This document shows, in pieces, positions 53,002 through 61,756 of a stretch of DNA of 64,000 nucleotides. The notes under the pieces are model-generated. The model had not been told where the DNA came from and ran no database searches. It saw only the letters and a list, made by a program, of their open reading frames with translations. Position numbers and translations under genes: made by a program. This DNA is from Chitinophagaceae bacterium (GTDB taxonomy: Bacteria > Bacteroidota > Bacteroidia > Chitinophagales > Chitinophagaceae): contig JADKAJ010000011.1 in the NCBI GenBank assembly GCA_016719165.1, positions 1 through 64,000 of the forward strand. Reading direction: 5' to 3'. Numbering within the stretch: the first letter of the stretch is position 1; the number at the start of each line of letters is the position of its first letter.

Positions 53002-54327
53002 ATGTTCAACAGTTTACAGGAAAAATTAGAATCAGCCTTTAAGAACCTTAAAGGCCAGGGACGTATTACCGAACTTAATATTGCCACAACGGTAAAAGAA
53101 ATCCGCCGGGCACTGGTGGATGCTGATGTGAATTATAAAATCGCCAAAGAGTTTACGGACAAAGTAAAAGACAAGGCGATTGGCGAAAAGGTAATCAATG
53201 CAATTTCTCCCGGCCAGTTGATGACCAAGATCGTAAAAGATGAACTGGCAGAACTCATGGGAGGGCAAGAGGCCTCTTTTAATGCAAAAGGGAATCCTGC
53301 AGTCATCCTGATTGCTGGCTTACAGGGTAGCGGTAAGACCACTTTCAGTGGTAAACTGGCCAACTTCCTGAAAACAAAAAAAGGGCTCTCCCCTATGCTG
53401 GTTGCTGCGGATATCTACCGTCCGGCAGCAATGGAACAATTAAGAGTACTGGGCGAGCAAATCGGGGTTGATGTTCATATTGAACTGGAAAATAAAGATG
53501 CTGTTGATATTGCCCGGAATGCAGTTAAAGAAGCAAGAAGTAAAAACAAGAATGTTGTTATTATAGACACTGCCGGTCGCCTGGCGGTGGATGAAGTGAT
53601 GATGGCTGAAGTGGCCAACGTAAAGAATGCTGTTAACCCGCAAGAGATATTATTTGTGGTGGATAGTATGACCGGCCAGGATGCTGTCAACACTGCCAAA
53701 GCTTTTAATGACCGATTGAATTTTACAGGTGTTGTACTTACAAAATTAGATGGCGACACAAGGGGTGGTGCTGCCATTTCCATCAAATACACCGTAAACA
53801 AGCCCATCAAGTTTACCAGTAGCGGCGAAAAAATGGATACACTGGATGTATTCTACCCTGACAGGATGGCCCAGCGTATCCTGGGGATGGGTGACATTAC
53901 ATCATTAGTAGAAAAAGCCCAGGAACAGTTTGATGAAGTAGAAGCCAAAAAACTGGAAGCCAAACTTCGTAAGAATAAATTTGATTTTGCCGACTTTAAG
54001 ATGCAATTAGAGCAGATCAAAAAAATGGGTAACATGAAGGATATGCTGAGCATGATACCCGGTATGGGCAGCAAAATCAAAGACCTGGATATCAACGACG
54101 ACTCCTTTAAAGGCATTGAAGCCATGATCAATTCCATGACACCGGAAGAAAGGGCCGATCCCGACCTGATTGATGGGAGCCGCAAAAAAAGGATTGCCAA
54201 AGGCGCCGGAAAAGACATACTGGAAGTCAACAACTTCATGAAACAGTTTGAACAAATGAGGGGCATGATGAAAAACATGAACAAAATGGGAGCTTTCGGC
54301 AAAATGATGCCCGGAATGAAGAGATAA
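53002..54327 (+). CDS. ffh: Signal recognition particle protein
   Basis: A 441-residue SRP54 GTPase that targets nascent membrane proteins. The N domain begins MFNSLQEKLESAFKNLKG; the G domain has GLQGSGKTTFSGKLA (G1), IDTAGRLAVDE and LTKLDGDTRGGA; the M domain is methionine-rich (MSMIPGMGSKIKD; MKNMNKMGAFGKMMPG). I set the start at 53002; the longer reading frame to 52915 would cross the hairpin and has no family match. Confidence 0.97.
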   Translation: MFNSLQEKLESAFKNLKGQGRITELNIATTVKEIRRALVDADVNYKIAKEFTDKVKDKAIGEKVINAISPGQLMTKIVKDELAELMGGQEASFNAKGNPAVILIAGLQGSGKTTFSGKLANFLKTKKGLSPMLVAADIYRPAAMEQLRVLGEQIGVDVHIELENKDAVDIARNAVKEARSKNKNVVIIDTAGRLAVDEVMMAEVANVKNAVNPQEILFVVDSMTGQDAVNTAKAFNDRLNFTGVVLTKLDGDTRGGAAISIKYTVNKPIKFTSSGEKMDTLDVFYPDRMAQRILGMGDITSLVEKAQEQFDEVEAKKLEAKLRKNKFDFADFKMQLEQIKKMGNMKDMLSMIPGMGSKIKDLDINDDSFKGIEAMINSMTPEERADPDLIDGSRKKRIAKGAGKDILEVNNFMKQFEQMRGMMKNMNKMGAFGKMMPGMKR

Positions 54328-54458
54328 AGCTGAGGCTGGAGCTCAGAAGTCTGATTTGCATGATCATTAATTGAAACTTTTTTCTTTCGGAATATTCCGT
54401 CTCCTCACCTCATACCTCCGTAATAGGATTTTCTATTTTTATTTCAGCATTTCCAGCC

Positions 54459-54466
54459 TATATTTG
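54459..54466 (+). promoter_or_regulatory. rpsP promoter, -7 box
   Basis: TATATTTG matches TAnnTTTG exactly, with TTTT (one mismatch to the -33 TTTG) 19 bp upstream. The leader of about 52 nt contains a 6-bp hairpin TCCGGT/ACCGGA at 54470-54485. Confidence 0.6.
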
Positions 54467-54523
54467 CCGTCCGGTTTCCACCGGAACTAACAATTATTGT
54501 TTAACGCTGTTAAATTTCTATTT

Positions 54524-54970
54524 ATGTCAGCAAAAATCCGTCTTCAGAGACACGGGTCAAAAAAGAGACCCTTTTATTTCATCGTAATTGCCGATTCCCG
54601 GGCACCCCGTGATGGCAAATTCATCCAAAAATTAGGTACTTACAATCCCCTGACCGTTCCGGCTACAATTCAGTTGGATCGTCAGAAAGCATTGGAGTGG
54701 CTGAACAAAGGTGCTACACCAACAGACACTGTTCGCCGTATCCTCAGCTTTAAAGGTGTATTATACCTTAAGCACCTGCTCCGTGGTGTGGGCCTGGGCT
54801 TGTTTGATGATGCAACTGCGATGGAAAAATTCACCAAGTGGAGTGCCGAGCATGAAGCACAGGTGAAAAAACGCCAGGAAGATGCCTACCGCAACAAAAG
54901 AGCCAGACGTGCCGTTCCCGGTCGCAGACCGGAAAGAAGGACAGAAGGTGAAGGTGGTAGTGAAGGATAA
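54524..54970 (+). CDS. rpsP: 30S ribosomal protein S16
   Basis: A 148-residue S16. The conserved core (SAKIRLQRHGSKKRPFYFIV, RDGKFIQKLGTYNP, KGATPTDTVRRILS) occupies about 85 residues. A basic C-terminal extension rich in Arg, Glu and Lys follows, longer than in enteric S16 but common in Bacteroidota. The start is MSAKIRLQ (54524). It helps assemble the 30S subunit. A terminator follows. Confidence 0.96.
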   Translation: MSAKIRLQRHGSKKRPFYFIVIADSRAPRDGKFIQKLGTYNPLTVPATIQLDRQKALEWLNKGATPTDTVRRILSFKGVLYLKHLLRGVGLGLFDDATAMEKFTKWSAEHEAQVKKRQEDAYRNKRARRAVPGRRPERRTEGEGGSEG

Positions 54971-54994
54971 ATTATCCGCATCCTGAAAGTTCGT

Positions 54995-55029
54995 AATCCC
55001 GTCTTGTTGTAAATGAGACGGGATTTTTT
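54995..55029 (+). terminator. rpsP terminator
   Basis: A 10-bp stem AATCCCGTCT/AGACGGGATT (54995-55004 with 55016-55025) with an 11-nt loop, followed by T4. It separates rpsP from rimM, which then has its own promoter. Confidence 0.85.
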
Positions 55030-55059
55030 GCTACAGGGTATTACCAGGTTAACACAGAT

Positions 55060-55067
55060 TATATTTG
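55060..55067 (+). promoter_or_regulatory. rimM promoter, -7 box
   Basis: TATATTTG matches TAnnTTTG and ends 5 nt before the rimM ATG. This is another candidate leaderless start. Confidence 0.55.
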
Positions 55068-55072
55068 CTTAA

Positions 55073-55591
55073 ATGACTGAATATTTTAATATCGGGAAAT
55101 TAGTGGCCGTACATGGCCTGAAAGGCGAACTGCTGCTCAAACATGAACTGGGAAAGAAAACATCATTGAAAGGACTGCAAGCGATTTTCATTGAGGAAAA
55201 GAAAAACTCGTTTATTCCCTATTTTATAGAAGCAACAAAAATAAAATCCGAAGATGAAGTATATATTAAACTGGAAGGCGTAAATACAAGAGAAGTGGCA
55301 ATCAAACTCACCCAAAAGCAAGCCTGGTTACCCGAACCTGATTTTAAAAAATTTGCGGCAAAATCGGCACCTGCAAGCCTCCTGGGCTATACTATCATAC
55401 ATAAGAATGAATCACTCGGAGAAATACTTGAACTGATCGAACAACCACACCAGCTACTCTGCAGGTTAGACATAAAAGGGAAAGAAGTGCTGATCCCATT
55501 ACATGAAGAAACATTGCAAAAAGTAAATCACAAGAAGAAAGAAGTGTTAGTAGAATTGCCGGACGGGTTACTGGAAATTTATCTTACATAA
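55073..55591 (+). CDS. rimM: Ribosome maturation factor RimM
   Basis: A 172-residue protein with an N-terminal beta-barrel (FNIGKLVAVHGLKGELLLKH) and a C-terminal PRC-barrel (ASLLGYTIIHKNESLGEILE; VLIPLHEETLQKVN). RimM binds S19 and helps mature the 30S head. In many bacteria rpsP-rimM-trmD-rplS form one operon; here rimM has its own promoter and trmD and rplS are not adjacent. Confidence 0.93.
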   Translation: MTEYFNIGKLVAVHGLKGELLLKHELGKKTSLKGLQAIFIEEKKNSFIPYFIEATKIKSEDEVYIKLEGVNTREVAIKLTQKQAWLPEPDFKKFAAKSAPASLLGYTIIHKNESLGEILELIEQPHQLLCRLDIKGKEVLIPLHEETLQKVNHKKKEVLVELPDGLLEIYLT

Positions 55592-55641
55592 CAAATTTGT
55601 GTTAACCAGTGTTCATTACCCGTTTTCGGGCGGGACCAATT

Positions 55642-56847
55642 ATGGAAGAAGCAAAACATCATATTGCCCATTTTGATCTCGACTCTTTTTTTGTTTCTGT
55701 AGAAATAAGAAATAATCCATCCTTAAAAGGCAAGCCCGTTTTAGTAGGCGGTTATGAACGGGGAGTTGTAGCTGCGTGCAGCTACGAAGCAAGAAAATTC
55801 GGAATTCATTCGGCCATGCCAATGAAGAAAGCAATGCAACTCTGCCCGCAGGCCATTATCACCAACGCCAGCCGTGACCAGTACAGCAAATACTCAAGAT
55901 GGGTAACAGAGATCATCGCATCCAAAGTTCCGCTGTTTGAGAAAGCAAGTATTGATGAGTTTTATATCGACCTGACGGGTATGGATAAATTTTTTGGGGT
56001 AAGTCAATATGCAAAAGATTTGCGTAGTCTTATTACAAATGAAACAGGTCTTCCCATATCCTGTGGATTAGCTTCAGCAAGATTCATTGCTAAAATGGCC
56101 ACCAATGAAGCCAAACCCAATGGCTTCTTAGAAATTCCGCATGGAAAAGAAAAAGAATTTCTGTGGCCGTTGGGCATAGAAAAAATAAACGGGGTGGGTA
56201 AGCAAACTGAACAGCAATTAAAAAGTTATGGCATTTACACCATTGAAGACATTGCCAAAACACCAATTGAACACCTGGAGAAGATTGCCGGCAAATGGGG
56301 CGAAGCGCTATGGCATAAAGCACATGGCATTGGCAGTACAGCAATAACAACGGATTGGGAACAAAAAAGTATGAGCCATGAAAATACTTTTGATACAGAC
56401 TATACGGATGTTAGTTTCCTGCATAAAGAATTAGTACGATTAACTGAGAAGACAGCTTATTCTTTACGGGAAGATGAAAAAATGACCGGTTGTATTACAG
56501 TCAAAATCCGGTATTCAGATTTTGAAACTACTTCAAAACAGGAAACAGTTGATTATACTGCCCTTGACGATGTATTGATAGGAAAAGTAAAAGACTTGTT
56601 TAATAAATCCTACCAAAAAGACAGACCGGTGCGTTTACTCGGTGTCCGGTTCAGTCATATGATCCCAATTACCATGCAGATGAGCCTGTTTGAGAACAAT
56701 GTCGAAAAACTCAACCTCTACAAAGCGGTAGATGAGATTAAAGACAGGTTTGGCAGTAAGTTGATATCCAAAGCAGTTACTTCTCAGGTAAAAGACAATT
56801 CCAACGAATTCACTACAAGGCATTCTAAAAAGAAAAAGCCCGGCTGA
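55642..56847 (+). CDS. dinB: DNA polymerase IV (Y family)
   Basis: A 401-residue translesion polymerase. The palm carries HFDLDSFFVSVEIRNNP and SIDEFYIDLTGMD with the catalytic acidic residues, and the first domain shows AACSYEARKFGIHSAMPM. The helix-hairpin-helix segment is IEKINGVGKQTEQQLKSYGI. The little-finger domain follows and the protein ends with a basic tail (TRHSKKKKPG); a beta-clamp peptide such as QMSLF lies at the end of the little finger. I set the start at MEEAKHHIAHFD (55642). Confidence 0.95.
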   Translation: MEEAKHHIAHFDLDSFFVSVEIRNNPSLKGKPVLVGGYERGVVAACSYEARKFGIHSAMPMKKAMQLCPQAIITNASRDQYSKYSRWVTEIIASKVPLFEKASIDEFYIDLTGMDKFFGVSQYAKDLRSLITNETGLPISCGLASARFIAKMATNEAKPNGFLEIPHGKEKEFLWPLGIEKINGVGKQTEQQLKSYGIYTIEDIAKTPIEHLEKIAGKWGEALWHKAHGIGSTAITTDWEQKSMSHENTFDTDYTDVSFLHKELVRLTEKTAYSLREDEKMTGCITVKIRYSDFETTSKQETVDYTALDDVLIGKVKDLFNKSYQKDRPVRLLGVRFSHMIPITMQMSLFENNVEKLNLYKAVDEIKDRFGSKLISKAVTSQVKDNSNEFTTRHSKKKKPG

Positions 56848-56859
56848 TATCAGGATTGT

Positions 56860-59262
56860 TTAAAATGCCCTGCTGGATCCATGATTCCAAATAGCAATTG
56901 GCGCACAACCCGTAGCCCCGCAATGTGTACAATAGCTTCCTTTTCTGGTGTTATTATTCCATGACTTTGGATTACCCCCGCAACTTTTGCAAGGACCAAT
57001 TTGCGTAACAATATATGCACCGCTTACACCATCAATCATTCTAACCAGGTCCTTTACTTTTATATTGGTGGTTTCATAAGTTGACGAGCTGATGCCGAAT
57101 TCATTTCTACCGGAAGAATAAGAGTAGCTGAATTTTGCAAAAATAGTTTTAAGGGTAATTTCGTCATTAACACTATTTATAACAATAGTACCCGGAGTGA
57201 AATAACATGTTTTTTGTGAACCCAGGTATACCATTTGGCCTTGTAAATATTTCGCACTTCCCCTTAGTATTGCAAGCTCATCCTTTGGCTTAGCCGGTGA
57301 AACTATTGTTGGTGGTGTTTTATTTCCACCATTGCTATTATTTACTTTGTTACTACTAATCGTTTTACCCCATCCATAACCTGGTTGGGGTACACCAGTT
57401 GGATAAGCAGGTTTAGCTGTGTTATTCTGCGTTGCCTGAAATTCATCGACGGCATATTTATTCAACAGTCCAACTGCATTTCTTTGCTCGGCAGTCAACA
57501 CTGCACTTGCTTTCATGCATAATTTTACATCATCAAAATTAATTCTCCGCGACATGAGCACCTGGTAATAGCCATGAAAGTCGATATCTATCATCTGCAA
57601 AAACTTTTGGCCAAGTAAAATCTCCAGTTTGTCAGCGGAGAAATTCAATGCTTTTAACGCCAGATAGTAATCGATAATAGCATCGGCCCGTTCCTTTGAA
57701 TTTCCGGCTTTGGCCAGTGCCTTTTGATAATTAGACTCCTGAGGCTCGGGTGAAAGTGTAATTGCTGATACCGATCCCTGAAAGATTTTCAAATAATCAA
57801 TATCAACTAATTTTTTGTTATTCCACTGAAAGCCAATACCGGTATGACTACTATTAAATATCTCATATTTTGCCTTATGTACTTTACTGCCATTTACAAA
57901 AAAGGAAATTGTATCCTTCCTTTTTTCAACACGGAGCACATTGGCTTTGTTAATACCGGCATTTATTGAAGTGGAAGCAATAGTTCCGGCTTTTCCATCC
58001 CATTGACTGTTGACGAGTTTTCCATATTGAAACTTGCCTTCCGGATAAATACCGAAAGCATAAAAATTCTTACCGTTATCGCCAATACCCCAAAGCAACC
58101 AGTAACTGTCCAAAGGATTTCCTGTTTCTGTACTGTTCAATAACATCTTCGTTTCGATGGCAAAATCTTTTGATTGATCGGAAGCTAGGCCCGGTACGCT
58201 TAACCAGGATGCATAATTATTACTTTGTTTTACGGTCACCCGGTAATTGCCTTTATGTAATTGTGCAGCCGAGCCTTCATTATCCCATACCGCCCATTTG
58301 TTGTTGTTGTTGTCAAAGTTTTCGTCAAGAATCAGAGATAGCTGTGAATTATTCTTATTGTCAGTTTTAGCTGTCTCTTTATTGGTGACCGGAAGCGGTT
58401 CATAATACTCTATCTCTCTTGTTTCTCTTTTTGAATTGGAAATCCAGTTACCGGCTGCATCCAATTTATAAGTGAGTTCTCTCGGCCTGACGGAAAAATT
58501 AGTAGCGCCGATGTTTTGTTCTTTTATAATATGCTGTTTGTTATCAAAATATTTTATACTGGTTGAGTTTTCAAACCTTCCGTTGCCACTATAATCAGTC
58601 CTGGTCTGAATCTTTATCAATGGAAGACCATCCTGTATTTTGTATTCATAGGCGATTTCAGCCAGCAGTACCCTCGCTTTTTGGGTATATGTTTTACTGC
58701 TGATTATTTGCCCCTCGTTGTTATACTGGTGAATTATGTAATAATCGAAAGCAGAGGGATTATAAGCGCTGTCCAATACAAAAAGGTTATCCTGGTAGTG
58801 ATATACTCTTTTTGAATAAAAAATTGTCCCTGCCTGGTTTGCTATATAATAGTTGGTAACATCGCCGTTGCTGTTGTATACATATTTATAGAACACCTTT
58901 TCCCCCGTTGCATATTCTGTTTTTTGTAAAATTGATCGGGTTGTTGAGTCATAACTAAAATTATCGAATACGGCTGATCGTTCGCTGCCGACAAGCTTTT
59001 TTGTAAGTCTTCCCCTGATATCATAACCTTCCTGGCTGATAACTTTTCCTGTACTGTCTTTTAATGTAATTTTTTTAACCTTCCCCTTTAAGCCCTCATG
59101 TTGCAAAAGGTAGCGGATGGCAACAGGGTTTTCGGAACGAATCAGAGGTAGCTGATCTATTTTATCAGTCCGGCTGCTTTTTTCATTGCTTGCTGTATAC
59201 TGCGCAATTGCACAAATTGTGCTAAAGAAAAACAAACCTGTCAATTGTATAATTTGCTTCAT
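56860..59262 (-). CDS. Large exported multidomain protein with zinc ribbon
   Basis: An 800-residue protein. A signal peptide covers residues 1-20 (LTGLFFFSTICAIA). Residues 60-290 carry YD/RHS-like units such as GYDIRGRLTKKLVG, YNSNGDVTNYYI and YNNEGQIISSKTY. Residues 308-497 look like a concanavalin/LamG-type domain (LDENFDNNNNKWAVWDNEGS to DIDYLKIFQG). A helical part (510-610) and a Pro/Asn linker follow, then a beta-rich segment. The end has a zinc-ribbon-like cluster, CKSCGG and CTHCGATGC (Cys 758, 761, 778, 781). I do not recognise the whole protein. It is a single gene. Confidence 0.78.
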   Translation of the reverse strand: MKQIIQLTGLFFFSTICAIAQYTASNEKSSRTDKIDQLPLIRSENPVAIRYLLQHEGLKGKVKKITLKDSTGKVISQEGYDIRGRLTKKLVGSERSAVFDNFSYDSTTRSILQKTEYATGEKVFYKYVYNSNGDVTNYYIANQAGTIFYSKRVYHYQDNLFVLDSAYNPSAFDYYIIHQYNNEGQIISSKTYTQKARVLLAEIAYEYKIQDGLPLIKIQTRTDYSGNGRFENSTSIKYFDNKQHIIKEQNIGATNFSVRPRELTYKLDAAGNWISNSKRETREIEYYEPLPVTNKETAKTDNKNNSQLSLILDENFDNNNNKWAVWDNEGSAAQLHKGNYRVTVKQSNNYASWLSVPGLASDQSKDFAIETKMLLNSTETGNPLDSYWLLWGIGDNGKNFYAFGIYPEGKFQYGKLVNSQWDGKAGTIASTSINAGINKANVLRVEKRKDTISFFVNGSKVHKAKYEIFNSSHTGIGFQWNNKKLVDIDYLKIFQGSVSAITLSPEPQESNYQKALAKAGNSKERADAIIDYYLALKALNFSADKLEILLGQKFLQMIDIDFHGYYQVLMSRRINFDDVKLCMKASAVLTAEQRNAVGLLNKYAVDEFQATQNNTAKPAYPTGVPQPGYGWGKTISSNKVNNSNGGNKTPPTIVSPAKPKDELAILRGSAKYLQGQMVYLGSQKTCYFTPGTIVINSVNDEITLKTIFAKFSYSYSSGRNEFGISSSTYETTNIKVKDLVRMIDGVSGAYIVTQIGPCKSCGGNPKSWNNNTRKGSYCTHCGATGCAPIAIWNHGSSRAF

Positions 59263-59318
59263 TTTTTTTCTTTTAAAACTAAAAAAACCGACTTTACTGT
59301 ATACCAGTTAGCGGAGGT

Positions 59319-60377
59319 CTACAAAAATATTTTCCTTACAACATAATTACCTGTTATGGCCAGGACAATCAAAAATGCAACAAATAACAGAGCCGTAAAC
59401 CAGTCAACACTAAATGCATCGTAAATCAATCGCTTGTCACTTACCAGGAAAAGGGGAAGCCCGGCTAACACAACGGAAGTACCAAGGCTGAATGCCGTAG
59501 CTGTAGCCGGATGAAAAGGCAAACTACGGCCCATCATTAATAGTGTAACCGGTACAGAGCTTTGGAGAAGAGCAATCCCTGTACACAACATGTATATATT
59601 AGTTTTTCCAAACTGCAAAAGAACCAATGCGGCTAACAGCGTTATGTAAATAAATTTTCTGATCCCTACCCTGTCAGCCACAAAGCCACCAATGATCTTT
59701 CCAAAAAATGCACTTACCCCGATATACAACAGGCCATCCTCGTAATTTTCAGCTACATAGTTTACCACATCAAATAAAAAAGAACGGAAGCACATAAAAA
59801 GCAGTAATAACAGCATCACAAGATCATGACTATCCAATTCACTTTCCTTTTTCTCCGGGGTCTGATAAACCGGCAAAGGCTCTCTGAAAATGGTAATTGT
59901 TACAAGCATTGCAGCAAGTACTAAGACCAGGGGCAGCAAATAACCAGCTTCACCCAATAAACCACCAATGGTAAGACCCAATACGCCGGGAGCAGTAAAT
60001 AATCCCAATGGGCCGGATTTCTTTTCACGCACCTGTAAACAAATTGTTCCGCCGGTTACATGTACAAATGCCGAAGCCACTCCTGAACATATGATAGCCA
60101 TCTCGGTAGAAACAAAAAAGAAAAGTAAAGAAAGGGGTAAAAGTGAGACCGATATTTTGGCAAACAAAGCAATGTCCTTTTGCTTGTCCAGCCAAAAACC
60201 GACAGGTAACTGACCACCGAAACCCAGTATTGCATAAATACTGATGAAAAGAAAACTGTCGCTGTATCCATGTGAAAGCGTATACCCAGCCAGCAAGAAC
60301 CCTGCTGCCAGGTCATTAATGCCATGCAGCAATCCCCAGTAAACGGGTTGTAAACTCCGGTTATGAGATAAATTCAT
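59319..60377 (-). CDS. Major facilitator superfamily transporter
   Basis: A 352-residue transporter with about 11-12 membrane helices and no long loops; shorter than typical MFS proteins. Visible marks are GFGGQLPVGFWLDKQKDIAL between helices 2 and 3 and its counterpart FFGKIIGGFVADRVGIRKFI in the second half. The substrate is not known. Its start overlaps the stop of the preceding gene by 4 bp (ATGA). It ends a five-gene operon of membrane proteins. Confidence 0.85.
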   Translation of the reverse strand: MNLSHNRSLQPVYWGLLHGINDLAAGFLLAGYTLSHGYSDSFLFISIYAILGFGGQLPVGFWLDKQKDIALFAKISVSLLPLSLLFFFVSTEMAIICSGVASAFVHVTGGTICLQVREKKSGPLGLFTAPGVLGLTIGGLLGEAGYLLPLVLVLAAMLVTITIFREPLPVYQTPEKKESELDSHDLVMLLLLLFMCFRSFLFDVVNYVAENYEDGLLYIGVSAFFGKIIGGFVADRVGIRKFIYITLLAALVLLQFGKTNIYMLCTGIALLQSSVPVTLLMMGRSLPFHPATATAFSLGTSVVLAGLPLFLVSDKRLIYDAFSVDWFTALLFVAFLIVLAITGNYVVRKIFL

Positions 60378-60688
60378 AAACTATAATTATTAATCAGCAA
60401 GCCAGCTCCATAGCTTATCCCATTGGCAATAAATGCAGCTGCAAACGATCTCCCCCAACTGCTTTTCATTAATAACTTATAACCTGCCATTTCGGCCAGC
60501 GCCACACCCAGTTCCATAAGAGATAGTGAAATATCAGTTGTTAAAAGCAAAAAGTGTAATAAGGGCCAGGTGAACAGGTTTAACAAAACAAACGGAACAA
60601 GAATTTCTTTCCATTGTTTATAATAAAACAGCAGTATTATCGGAAATTCTATCAGTAGAGTCAGGGCAAAAAACCACCAGGCATTCAT
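60374..60688 (-). CDS. Small polytopic membrane protein (paralogue D)
   Basis: A 104-residue protein with about four membrane helices. The segment FYYKQWKEILVPFVLL is matched in the protein encoded at 60865-61170 (FYLRQWKASLLVALFT), and further pairs agree (LAEMAGYKLLM with LADIVVLNLLV; AAFIANG with AAFIVNT). The two are therefore paralogues. I set the start at ATG 60688, overlapping the stop of the 50-residue gene (TGATG); ATG at 60694 is an alternative. It is coupled to the MFS gene. Confidence 0.75.
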   Translation of the reverse strand: MNAWWFFALTLLIEFPIILLFYYKQWKEILVPFVLLNLFTWPLLHFLLLTTDISLSLMELGVALAEMAGYKLLMKSSWGRSFAAAFIANGISYGAGLLINNYSL

Positions 60689-60840
60689 CAGCATTCTTGT
60701 TTATTTTTCCTTCTCTTCCAGATAAAAAAAGCCACAATACCCACCATTGCTGCCAGGGCGATAATTATCAGCCAAATATTAGTTTTAGCTTTCTCAGCCA
60801 GTGTTGGCTCTGGTGGTACATCCAATAAAAATCTGAACAT
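60688..60840 (-). CDS. 50-residue single-pass membrane protein
   Basis: A short gene from ATG 60840 to TGA 60688. The N-terminus is MFRFLLDVPPEPTLAEKAKT, then one helix (IWLIIIALAAMVGIVAFFIW) and a basic end KRRKNKQEC. It fits tightly between two paralogous membrane-protein genes: 24 bp after one and overlapping the next as TGATG, which supports it being real and translated. The positive C-terminus suggests the N-terminus is outside. Function unknown. Confidence 0.65.
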   Translation of the reverse strand: MFRFLLDVPPEPTLAEKAKTNIWLIIIALAAMVGIVAFFIWKRRKNKQEC

Positions 60841-60864
60841 AGTATATGATTTAAATAATTCCAA

Positions 60865-61170
60865 TCATCCGTTTCCTATAAAGAAAAAGAGAATAGCAAT
60901 TGTATTAACTATGAAAGCTGCCGGCACTGCTTTCCACCAGTTGTTTTGCACCAATAAGTTTAATACAACAATATCAGCCAATATCATTCCCGCATAAACA
61001 AATGTAAAATCAAGGGAGGTTTCATGATACAAAATGGTAATTAAGGGTACCACAGCCAAACTGGTGAATAAAGCTACAAGTAATGATGCCTTCCACTGCC
61101 GCAGGTAAAAAGGCAATTGAAAAATTCCCTTAATTAAAAAGAATCCTATAAGTGCGATGATCAGTGGCAT
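60865..61170 (-). CDS. Small polytopic membrane protein (paralogue B)
   Basis: A 101-residue protein with four likely membrane helices (IALIGFFLIKGIFQLPFYL; LLVALFTSLAVVPLITILY; FVYAGMILADIVVLNLLV; AAFIVNTIAILFFFIG). It is a paralogue of the protein encoded at 60374-60688. The conserved polar points are the QWK after helix 1, an acidic residue in helix 3 (LAD) and the Asn in helix 4. The ATG at 61170 was chosen over a TTG at 61176. Function unknown. Confidence 0.72.
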   Translation of the reverse strand: MPLIIALIGFFLIKGIFQLPFYLRQWKASLLVALFTSLAVVPLITILYHETSLDFTFVYAGMILADIVVLNLLVQNNWWKAVPAAFIVNTIAILFFFIGNG

Positions 61171-61183
61171 AATCAAGAATGGT

Positions 61184-61756
61184 TTAAGCCGGTTTTATCG
61201 TTTTTCGTTTCAGGAAAAGTAATATCAACAGCATAAGGCCGGCTAAAGAGCACAGGATAAATATCCACCGGTTTACCCGGCCATTACTACCCGAATCATC
61301 AGCAGCAATCACTGCATAATCAAAATAGGCTTTCGACTTTTTCATTTTGTATTGAAGCTTGCTATCTTTCGCACCGGTAATAACCATTTGATAGTTCCAC
61401 TTTTTCATGTACACCGTGAATGTATCTGTAACCGTGCCGGCTGAATCCGACTTAGCCAAAGCAAAATGCAGGTAGCGTTCAGATTCATCCCATCTTTTTC
61501 CTCCATCCTGGATTACTATTTTGTAATTATCATCAATAGTATCCCGGCGACTGATGAAAGGGTTCTTTAACAGTGTATCTTCTTCGTGGTAAGAATATTG
61601 TACTAGTACCAGTTTATACCCGGCCAGGTTCCCGGTACCTTCAAAAGTTATCTGCGCCGGGGCAGTACGGCGGCGAATAGAAAATCCTGCATCAGCCATT
61701 GCTGCCAGGCTGGTTAAAACCAGCAATGCTGTAAAAAAAGCTCTTACTCTTTTCAT
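61184..61756 (-). CDS. Exported protein with C-terminal membrane anchor
   Basis: A 190-residue protein with a signal peptide (AFFTALLVLTSLAAMADA), a beta-rich domain of about 130 residues (FEGTGNLAGYKLVLVQYSYH; FTVYMKKWNYQMVITGAKD) and a C-terminal helix (WIFILCSLAGLMLLILLFL) followed by KRKTIKPA. It is therefore a periplasmic domain tethered to the inner membrane. It is the first gene of the five-gene operon, 13 bp before the next gene. No family is recognised. Confidence 0.72.
   Translation of the reverse strand: MKRVRAFFTALLVLTSLAAMADAGFSIRRRTAPAQITFEGTGNLAGYKLVLVQYSYHEEDTLLKNPFISRRDTIDDNYKIVIQDGGKRWDESERYLHFALAKSDSAGTVTDTFTVYMKKWNYQMVITGAKDSKLQYKMKKSKAYFDYAVIAADDSGSNGRVNRWIFILCSLAGLMLLILLFLKRKTIKPA

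Noticed and set aside
53032..54302. Several minus-strand frames opposite ffh
   Set aside because: All are antisense shadows of a well-supported gene.
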